Assembly (NCBI GenBank): GCA_964423545.1
Contig: CAYRFV010000174.1
Span: 1-12,113 of the forward strand
Origin: JALOOE01 sp964423545
GTDB taxonomy: Bacteria; Chloroflexota; Anaerolineae; CG2-30-64-16
DNA length: 12,113 nt
Reading direction: 5' to 3'
Numbering within the stretch: position 1 is the stretch's first letter; the number at the start of each line of letters is the position of its first letter. This document shows positions 5,827-12,113 of the stretch, in pieces. The notes beneath the pieces were generated by a model. The model did no database searches, was not told where the DNA came from, and saw only the letters and a list, made by a program, of their open reading frames with translations. The translations under genes and the position numbers were made by a program.

Positions 5827-8226
5827 ATGCCCGAATGCATTCTCCTCGACGGCGACTGGCGGCTGACCTTCTGCCCGGAGGCTGCGTCACCCATCAGGCG
5901 CCCCGATGATCTGCCGGCGCACGCCGGGCAGACCATCCCGGCGCACGTGCCCGGTAACGTCGAGCTGGATTTGCAGGCTGCCGGCGTCATTCCTGAGCCG
6001 TTCTACGCCAGCAACATCCGGCGGCTGCGCGAGTATGAGTTCTATGAGTGGTGGTATGCGCGAGAGTTCGAGCTGCCCTCACCCCCGGCCCCTCTCCCTG
6101 CCAGGGCGAGGGGGACTCAGTACGATCTCGTCTTCGCCGGGCTCGACACCCTGGCGACCGTGTGGGTCAACGGGCTAGAGGTGGGCCGGGCGTCGAACGC
6201 GCTGATCGAGCACCGCTTCGACGTGACCGGCGCGCTCCGCGCCGGCGCCAACCGCATCGTCGTGCGGCTCGGCTCGGCGGTCAACCATGCGCGGCAGTTC
6301 TCCTACGATGCGGCCAGCATGAGCTGGGAGCACCGCGAGGAGGGGCTGTTTATCCGCAAGGCGCCGCACGTCTGGGGCTGGGACATCATGCCGCGCGCAG
6401 TCTCGGCGGGCATCTGGCGCTCGGTCTGGATCGAAGAGCGGCCGGCGACCGCCATCGAGCAGATGTATTACTGGACAGTGGAGACACACGCCGAAGGCGC
6501 CACGCTCGGCGTGCGCTTCCAGATCCGCACGGACACGGCGACGACCGATGGGTTCAGTCTGCGGTTTCGAGGGGTGTGCGGCGATCACACCTTCGCCTTC
6601 GACTGGCCTCTCGAATTCGTCGCCGGCGGCTGTCGCATCCCGGCGCCGGGCGCCCGGCTTTGGTGGCCCAAGGGCTACGGCGAGCCGAGCCTCTATACGG
6701 TGACAGCGCAGCTCGTCCAGGACGGGCAGGTAGTCGCCGAGCGCGTGGATCGCATCGGCATCCGTCACGTCGTCGTGGATCGCACCGAGACGGCCGGCGC
6801 GATGTGGTCGCCGGAGGCGGCGGACGGCGGGACGCGCCGGATAGACACGGCTGCCGATCCCGCGAGTCACTTCATCTTTCGGGTCAACGATGTGCCGATC
6901 ATGGTCAAGGGCGCGAACTGGGTGCCGCTGGACGCGTTCCACAGTCGCGATGCGGAGCGGGTGGATCGCGCCGTGGCGCTCTTCGCCGACCTGGGCTGCA
7001 ACATGATCCGCTGCTGGGGAGGCAACGTCTACGAGGATCACCGCTTCTTCGACCGCTGCGACGATGCCGGCATCCTGGTGTGGCAGGACTTCGCCTTTGC
7101 CTGCTGCCGCTATCCGCAGACGGACGCTTTCCTGGCCGAAGTGCGGCGCGAAGCCGAATCGGTCGTCGCTAAGCTGCGCAACCATCCCTCGCTGGCAATC
7201 TGGTGCGGCGATAACGAGATCGATATGGCCTATGTGTCGGAGGGTCTGTCGCCGGAGCACAACCGGCTGACGCGCGAGGTCATCCCGCAGGTGGTCCACC
7301 GGCTCGACCCGCACCGGGCATTCGTGCCCAGCTCGCCCTATGTGCCGCCTGCCGTCGGCCCGGTCGCCAACGCCTGGCACCGCACGCCGGAGCAGCACCT
7401 GTGGGGGCCGCGCGGCTACTTCAAGAGCTCGTTCTACACCCTGCACAGCGCGCACTTCATCGGCGAGCAGGGTTACCACGGCTGCCCGAACGTCTCCTCG
7501 ATCCGCCGCTTCATCTCGCCGCAGCAGCTGTGGCCCTGGGACAACAACGCCGAATGGCAAGAGCACGCCGTCTACCACTGGCAGCAGCCCACGCGCGACC
7601 GCGATCGCATCAAGCTGATGGCGAACCAGGTGCGCGAGCTGTTCGGCGCCGTTCCCGACGACCTGGAAACGTTTGCGCTCGCCAGCCAGATCACCCAGGC
7701 CGAGGCGAAGAAGTTCTTCATCGAAGCGACCCGGCTGCGCAAATGGCGGACGAGCGGCATCCTGTGGTGGAACGTCATCGACGGTTGGCCGCAGTTCTCC
7801 GACGCCATCGTGGATTACTACTTCGGCGTCAAGCTGGCGTTCCACTATATTCGCCGCGTCCAGCAACCGGTGAGCGTCATCATCGGCGAGCCAGGGCCGG
7901 GCAAGCGGCTGCCGGTGATCGTCAGCAACGACAGCCGGGCCGACTCCGATGTGCGCTACCGGGTCTGGGACGCCGACACAGGCGAGGCGATGGCTGCGGG
8001 CGCGTTTCGCTCGCGGGCGAACGAGAACTGGCAGGTGGCGACCCTTCGCACGTATGCGAGCGACCAGCGGCTCTATCTGATCGAGTGGGAGATCGGCGAC
8101 CGAAAGTTCGGCAGCCATTACCTGGCAGGGACGCCGCCGTTCGACCTGGAACGATATCGGAACGTCTGGCTGATGGCGATCGCGGCGCTGCCGCAGGCGT
8201 TCGATGCCGGGAAGGCAGCACGCTAG
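5827..8226 (+). CDS. GH2 beta-mannosidase-like glycosidase
   Basis: This is a retaining exo-glycosidase of 799 residues, most like beta-mannosidases, expected to cleave terminal beta-mannosyl residues. The order is jelly-roll domain (about 5-195; LDGDWRL, HVPGNVELDL, YEFYEWWYAREFELP, DTLATVWVNGLEVG), immunoglobulin-like domain (about 200-320), TIM barrel (about 340-660) and C-terminal sandwich. The barrel shows VKGANWVPLDAF, NMIRCWGGNVYED and LAIWCGDNEID, with Glu464 the likely acid/base, and FIGEQGYHG with Glu547 the likely nucleophile. WCGDNE replaces the commoner WCGNNE, and WWNVIDGWPQFSDAIVDYY marks a divergent subgroup, so specificity is less certain. Residues about 84-97 come from an inserted palindromic repeat. 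ATG 5827 was chosen for ACGAGG upstream; an in-frame ATG 5770 would translate the upstream palindrome. No signal peptide is seen, so the enzyme is probably cytoplasmic. Confidence 0.88.
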   Translation: MPECILLDGDWRLTFCPEAASPIRRPDDLPAHAGQTIPAHVPGNVELDLQAAGVIPEPFYASNIRRLREYEFYEWWYAREFELPSPPAPLPARARGTQYDLVFAGLDTLATVWVNGLEVGRASNALIEHRFDVTGALRAGANRIVVRLGSAVNHARQFSYDAASMSWEHREEGLFIRKAPHVWGWDIMPRAVSAGIWRSVWIEERPATAIEQMYYWTVETHAEGATLGVRFQIRTDTATTDGFSLRFRGVCGDHTFAFDWPLEFVAGGCRIPAPGARLWWPKGYGEPSLYTVTAQLVQDGQVVAERVDRIGIRHVVVDRTETAGAMWSPEAADGGTRRIDTAADPASHFIFRVNDVPIMVKGANWVPLDAFHSRDAERVDRAVALFADLGCNMIRCWGGNVYEDHRFFDRCDDAGILVWQDFAFACCRYPQTDAFLAEVRREAESVVAKLRNHPSLAIWCGDNEIDMAYVSEGLSPEHNRLTREVIPQVVHRLDPHRAFVPSSPYVPPAVGPVANAWHRTPEQHLWGPRGYFKSSFYTLHSAHFIGEQGYHGCPNVSSIRRFISPQQLWPWDNNAEWQEHAVYHWQQPTRDRDRIKLMANQVRELFGAVPDDLETFALASQITQAEAKKFFIEATRLRKWRTSGILWWNVIDGWPQFSDAIVDYYFGVKLAFHYIRRVQQPVSVIIGEPGPGKRLPVIVSNDSRADSDVRYRVWDADTGEAMAAGAFRSRANENWQVATLRTYASDQRLYLIEWEIGDRKFGSHYLAGTPPFDLERYRNVWLMAIAALPQAFDAGKAAR
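6076..6114. repeat. Palindromic repeat inserted in frame in the GH2 gene
   Basis: The C-rich then G-rich segment contains arms CCCCTCTCCCTG (6089-6100) and CAGGGCGAGGGG (6102-6113), complementary over 12 positions with one mismatch and almost no loop. The preceding CCCTCACCCCCGGCC belongs to the same word family, which I recall as a widespread intergenic interspersed repeat. Here it is translated as a Ser-Pro-Pro-Ala-Pro-Leu-Pro-Ala-Arg-Ala-Arg-Gly stretch between FELP and YDLVFAGLDT. Relatives would be expected to have a short turn there. The frame is kept. Confidence 0.7.
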
Positions 8227-8291
8227 TCTGAAAGCACGAGAGCTGCGCCCTGGTGAACCAGACTGCGACGCACTGACATGCGGAGACACCC

Positions 8292-10859
8292 GTGAACCAA
8301 CCACCCTACCTGAACCCATCCCTTCCCCTCGACGCACGCGCCGATGACCTCGTCGCACGCATGACGCTGGAGGAGAAGATCGGCCAGATGCTCTACGAGG
8401 CGCCCGCGATCGAGCGGCTGGGCATCCCGGAGTACAACTGGTGGAACGAATGCCTGCACGGCGTCGGCCGGGCGGGGATCGCCACCGTGTTCCCGCAGGC
8501 GATTGGCCTGGCCGCCACCTGGGACGACGACCTGGTGCGCCGCATCGGAACCGCGATCTCGGACGAGGCGCGCGCCAAGTACAGCGACTGGCAGCGCCGC
8601 GGCCGGCGCCAGATCTACACTGGCTTGACCTTCTGGACGCCCAATATCAACATCTTCCGGGATCCGCGCTGGGGCCGCGGACAGGAAACCTACGGCGAAG
8701 ATCCCTATCTGACCGGCCGCATGGGGCTGGCGCTCGTGCGCGGGCTGCAAGGGGATGACGCGCGCTGCCTCAAGACGGCAGCCTGCGCCAAGCACTATGC
8801 CGTCCACAGCGGGCCGGAGCCCGACCGCCACGGCTTCAACACCGTCGTGGATGAACGCGATCTGCGTGAGACCTACCTGCCGGCATTCGAGACGCTGGTG
8901 CGCGAGGGTCGCGTCGAATCGGTGATGGGCGCGTACAACCGCACCAACGGCGAGGCGTGCTGCGCCAGCCCAACCCTGCTGGAAAAGATCCTGCGCACGG
9001 AGTGGGGCTTCGACGGGCACGTCGTCTCCGATTGCGGCGCGATCGATGATATCTGGCGCTTTCATGGGCTGGCCAGGAATCGGGAGGAGGCTGCCGCGCT
9101 GGCCGTGAAGAACGGCTGCGAGCTGAACTGCGGCGAGACCTATGGCAGCCTGCTGATCGCCCATCGCAAGGGGCTGATCGACGAGGCGACCCTCGACCGG
9201 GCCGTGTGGCGGCTCTTCCGAACGCGCCTGCGGCTGGGGATGTTCGATCCCCCGGCGCAGACGCCGTACGCGACCCTCCCATACGAGGTCGTGAACTGCC
9301 CGGCCCATCGCGATCTGGCGCTGCAGGCCGCGCGGCAATCGATCGTGCTGCTCAAGAACGACGGCCTCTTGCCTCTGTCGAAGGAGGTCGGCAGCCTCGC
9401 AGTGATCGGGCCGAACGCCGACGACCTGATGGCGCTGCTCGGCAACTACAATGGCACGCCTGCCCAGGCGGTCACGCCGCTGGAAGGCATCCGCCGCGCA
9501 GTCTCCCCCCGGACCGCGATCTACACCGCAAAAGGCTGCCCCATCGCCGACGGCGTGCCGAACCTGAGCGTCATCCCGTCCGAATTCTTGCGCCCGGTCA
9601 CGTCCGATGGCCCACAGCACGGCCTGACCGCCGCCTACTTCCCCACCTCCCAGCTCGAAGGCAGCCCTGCGTTCACCCGGCTCGATCCGGAGGTGGACTT
9701 CATCTGGAAGAACACCACGCCGCTGGGCGGCGAACATGGCGGTCGTGGACGCCACGACCCCTTCGCCGTGCGCTGGTCAGGTTTCCTCGTTCCGCCTGCC
9801 ACAGCCACGTATCGGCTCGGCGTGAACGGTCACAGCGGCTATCAGCTCTATCTCGACGGTGAGCTGCTGGTGGAATACCATGGCGTGCATCATGCTCTGC
9901 GGCGAACGAAGGAAGTCCAGTTGGAAGCCGGCCGACTCTATCGCATACAGCTCGATTACACGAACGACGGCATCGACCCGTCGGCGCAGCTTGTGTGGGC
10001 CGCGGCGGGCCGTGATGAAGCCGGAGAGGCGCTCGAAGCCGCCGCGCAGGCGGATGTCGTGATCCTGTGCCTGGGGCTCTCGCCCTACGTCGAAGGCGAG
10101 GAGATGCCGGTCGAAGTCGAGGGCTTCGTCGGCGGCGACCGCACCGACATCGCACTGCCAGCCGCACAGCAGCGCTTGCTCGAACGCATCCATGCGCTCG
10201 GCAAGCCGGTGGTGCTCGTGCTGCTCGGGGGCAGCGCCATCGCCGTGCCCTGGGCCGACGCACACGTCCCGGCGATCCTCCAGGCGTGGTATCCTGGCGA
10301 GGCGGGCGGGACAGCGTTGGCCGATGTGCTGTTCGGCGACCACAACCCATCCGGCCGGCTGCCGGTGACCGTTTACAAGTCGATCGCCGATCTGCCGCCG
10401 TTCGGAGACTACGCGATGGCCAACCGAACCTACCGGTACTTCCGCGGGGAACCGCTCTACGCGTTCGGCCATGGTTTGAGCTACACCACTTTTGCCTATG
10501 CCCACCTGCGACTGAGTCGGACGACGATCTCCGCCGATGAGTCGCTCACCGTCCAGGCCGACGTGACCAACACCGGGCAGCGCGCGGGCGACGAGGTCGT
10601 GCAGCTGTACTTGAGCTACCCGCCCACCTCCCCGCGCAACCCGATCCGCCAACTGCGCGGTTTCCAGCGGGTCGGCCTGGCGCCTGGCGAGACGAAGACA
10701 GTCAGCTTCACCCTCGCGCCGAGAGATCTGGCGCTGGTGAATGACGCCGGGCAGCGCTCGGTGGAGGCCGGCGAATACCGCGTGAGCGTCGGCAGGCGAC
10801 AGCCGCTGGAGGCAGAACGGGATGGCGGCGTGGTGGTCGGCGCGTTTCGGGTCGGTTAA
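8292..10859 (+). CDS. GH3 beta-xylosidase/beta-glucosidase-like enzyme with PA14 domain
   Basis: This encodes a retaining exo-glycosidase of 855 residues. The GH3 N-terminal barrel (about 15-310) shows YNWWNECLHGVGRAG, TFWTPNINIFRDPRWGRGQETYGED, AKHYAVHSGPE, VMGAYNRTNGE and VVSDCGAIDDI with nucleophile Asp247. The GH3 C-terminal sandwich (about 340-690) is split by a PA14 domain at about 443-571 (HGLTAAYFP, FAVRWSGFLVPPATATYRLGVNG, GYQLYLDGELLVE, YRIQLDYTNDG). An Fn3-like domain (about 748-815) has VTNTGQRAGDEVVQLYL and LRGFQRVGLAPGETKTVSFTL. PA14 in GH3 enzymes usually shapes the active-site entrance. The YNWWNE/GVGR signature favours the xylosidase-like subgroup, though glucosidase activity is possible. 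The start codon is GTG with GGAG six bases upstream. No signal peptide is visible. The gap to the GH2 gene is 65 bases with nothing recognisable, consistent with one operon. Confidence 0.92.
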   Translation: MNQPPYLNPSLPLDARADDLVARMTLEEKIGQMLYEAPAIERLGIPEYNWWNECLHGVGRAGIATVFPQAIGLAATWDDDLVRRIGTAISDEARAKYSDWQRRGRRQIYTGLTFWTPNINIFRDPRWGRGQETYGEDPYLTGRMGLALVRGLQGDDARCLKTAACAKHYAVHSGPEPDRHGFNTVVDERDLRETYLPAFETLVREGRVESVMGAYNRTNGEACCASPTLLEKILRTEWGFDGHVVSDCGAIDDIWRFHGLARNREEAAALAVKNGCELNCGETYGSLLIAHRKGLIDEATLDRAVWRLFRTRLRLGMFDPPAQTPYATLPYEVVNCPAHRDLALQAARQSIVLLKNDGLLPLSKEVGSLAVIGPNADDLMALLGNYNGTPAQAVTPLEGIRRAVSPRTAIYTAKGCPIADGVPNLSVIPSEFLRPVTSDGPQHGLTAAYFPTSQLEGSPAFTRLDPEVDFIWKNTTPLGGEHGGRGRHDPFAVRWSGFLVPPATATYRLGVNGHSGYQLYLDGELLVEYHGVHHALRRTKEVQLEAGRLYRIQLDYTNDGIDPSAQLVWAAAGRDEAGEALEAAAQADVVILCLGLSPYVEGEEMPVEVEGFVGGDRTDIALPAAQQRLLERIHALGKPVVLVLLGGSAIAVPWADAHVPAILQAWYPGEAGGTALADVLFGDHNPSGRLPVTVYKSIADLPPFGDYAMANRTYRYFRGEPLYAFGHGLSYTTFAYAHLRLSRTTISADESLTVQADVTNTGQRAGDEVVQLYLSYPPTSPRNPIRQLRGFQRVGLAPGETKTVSFTLAPRDLALVNDAGQRSVEAGEYRVSVGRRQPLEAERDGGVVVGAFRVG

Positions 10860-10882
10860 CGGGAGGTGCGGATCACGAACGG

Positions 10883-11015
10883 TTTGGATCACGAAATCAC
10901 GAAGGATCGCGAAGACGCGAAGCACGAAGGCCACGAAGAAGCCCCTCGCGGCGAACGCCTTCGCGCACTTCGCGCTTCGTGTTCTTCGTGTCTCTTCGCC
11001 ACTTCGTGATCCAAA
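10883..11015. repeat. 133-bp imperfect inverted repeat of CGAAG/CTTCG words
   Basis: The ends are an exact 13-base inverted repeat, TTTGGATCACGAA at 10883-10895 and TTCGTGATCCAAA at 11003-11015. Inside, the left half repeats CGAAG-type words at roughly eight to nine base steps (CACGAAGG, CGCGAAG, GCACGAAGG, CCACGAAG) and the right half carries the complementary CTTCG words. The whole can fold into one long stem around a centre near 10941-10950. There is no T-run and no open frame resembling a protein. It fills most of the GH3-to-glycosidase gap (10860-11052), and could be a non-coding mobile palindrome or a transcript-end structure. Confidence 0.75.
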
Positions 11016-11052
11016 GCCACGTGACCTGGATCTCGCATGAACTGGAGCACAC

Positions 11053-12113
11053 ATGGACTTCCCCACCCAGGAATCCGACGGGCCGCGCCGGAGCCACGCG
11101 GCCGCGCCTGGCCGCTTCGACATGCGCGACGGGCTGACCCCACGTCGGCTGACGCTGGCGATGTGGGATCAGGCGTTCTTGCTGCGCCACATCCCTGGCG
11201 GCTCCTATCAGGACTACGACCGGGTGCTCGATGAGGCGCTCGAGCGCGGGTACAACACGCTGCGGCTCGATCCGCTGCCGCAACTGCTTGATCTGACGGA
11301 GCCCGAAAAGGTCTTCGCCTGGAACGATCCCAAAACGCCAAACATGCCCTGGTGCTGGAACACGGCGGTCGAGGGATCGGTTGGCGTGTGGCTGATCGAG
11401 TTCATGGAGAAGTTGCTGCGCCGGCCGCTGTATTACACCCTCAGTGCGTGGTGGTTTCACGGCGGATCGGGCAACAACCCCTTCCCACAGGTCGCGGCTG
11501 CGCCACCGACGCATGTAGCGGCTGCCGAACTGTGGATCGTGCTGCTGCGGGAGTGGAGACGGCGTTTCGGCTTCGCCGGACTGGTTTATGTCGATCTCGC
11601 CAATGAAGTGCCCTACTTCCTGCCCGGCTTCATGGAGCGCTTTCGCGCAGAGACAGGCGCACCAGGGGCGGCTCGCCCCGTTTCACCGCCCGGCAGATCG
11701 AGTTTCTGGCCAGGGAGTTGAACGACGCGTTCGCCTTGCTCCGTCGCGAGTTCCCCGAGCTGCGCTTCACGGCCTCCATCCACGGCGACGAGCGATGGCT
11801 CGACGTGCCAGCGGAGTTCGACTGCCTGGACGTCCACTTCTATGCCGACGCGGACCCGCGCTGGAGCCAGCGCACCCGCTTCAGCGAGCGGATGAAGCAT
11901 CTCTTCACCGACGCCTCATGGCATCGGGACTTCAGCGACCGCTGCACGGCCACGCACGCGGCGGTTGCGCCGATGCTGCGCGGCCGGCAGCGCGCCAGAC
12001 TCGCCAACTTCGCAGCCTGGTCGGCTCGCTTCGGCATGCCGCTGACCACCAGCGAAAGTTGGGCGTCGTGGTACTACTTCGACAGCCCCGACCTCGACTG
12101 GGGCTGGCTGCTG
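11053..12113 (+). pseudogene. Cellulase-like (GH-A type) glycosidase, frameshifted and cut by the window edge
   Basis: The N-terminal part resembles sugar-binding cellulase-like proteins (TIM barrel): LTLAMWDQAFLLRHIPGGSYQDYDRVLDEA (33-62), GYNTLRLDP (66-74), LSAWWFH (130-136) and VYVDLANEVPYF (178-189). In the last, Asn184-Glu185 is the likely acid/base pair. This frame stops at 11721. The frame one base back is open from before 11664 to the window end and continues the same protein (FTARQIEFLARELNDAF, FTASIHGDERWLDVP, FDCLDVHFYADAD, TTSESWASWYYF). The Glu codon at 12054 there is a candidate nucleophile. The switch lies near the GGGG run at 11665-11668; one extra G would restore a single protein. 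It is either a recent null mutation or an assembly error. GGAG at 11044-11047 precedes ATG 11053. No signal peptide is seen, and the C-terminus is outside the window. Confidence 0.78.

Noticed and set aside
6175..8358. Long minus-strand open frame opposite the GH2 gene
   Set aside because: Shadow of the GH2 coding sequence. It has no domain-like motifs and crosses the gene boundary.
10883..11015. CRISPR array
   Set aside because: Repeat words are only 5-9 bases, degenerate and mirrored, with no spacers of uniform length.
8223..11123. Two long minus-strand open frames opposite the GH3 gene and the inverted repeat
   Set aside because: Both mirror GH3 codon structure, and one runs through the CGAAG repeat. 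No recognisable protein is seen.
1..12113. tRNA, rRNA, transposase or attachment sites
   Set aside because: No cloverleaf, rRNA-like segment or transposase motif could be recognised on either strand by reading.

Overview
The window is GC-rich bacterial DNA, almost fully coding. Apart from one truncated gene at the left edge, every gene is on the + strand. A secreted protein with a Pro-Thr 'PTP' tail, palindromic interspersed repeats and this glycosidase repertoire would fit a Chloroflexota bacterium. That assignment is inference, because no rRNA or marker gene is present.

Layout. (1) 1-774, minus strand: N-terminal part of a secreted protein with an RlpA/double-psi-barrel-like domain and a low-complexity Pro/Thr tail, running off the left edge. 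(2) 775-938: divergent promoter region. (3) 939-1952: uvsE, a UV-damage endonuclease, probably its own transcription unit. (4) 2094-10859: a tightly packed glycan-use cluster. It holds two tandem paralogous Gfo/Idh/MocA oxidoreductases with a remnant of an HD-domain gene between them, a GH29 alpha-L-fucosidase, a GH2 beta-mannosidase-like enzyme and a GH3 beta-xylosidase/beta-glucosidase-like enzyme carrying a PA14 domain. (5) 10883-11015: a long imperfect inverted repeat built of CGAAG words. (6) 11053 to the right edge: a cellulase-like (GH-A clan type) glycosidase broken by an apparent one-base deletion.

None of the glycosidases shows a signal peptide, so the cluster looks like the intracellular end of a pathway. 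Imported fucosylated, mannose-, xylose- or glucose-containing oligosaccharides would be trimmed by the exo-glycosidases, and the sugars or derivatives oxidised by the Gfo/Idh/MocA enzymes. The fucosidase, beta-mannosidase and beta-xylosidase combination matches the linkages of the plant N-glycan core, but hemicellulose fragments are equally possible. No transporter or regulator lies in the window.

No undescribed system with a clear mechanism was found. The most unusual items are a palindromic repeat inserted in frame inside the GH2 gene, the CGAAG inverted repeat, the HD-gene remnant that has lost its own stop codon, and the frameshift in the last gene.
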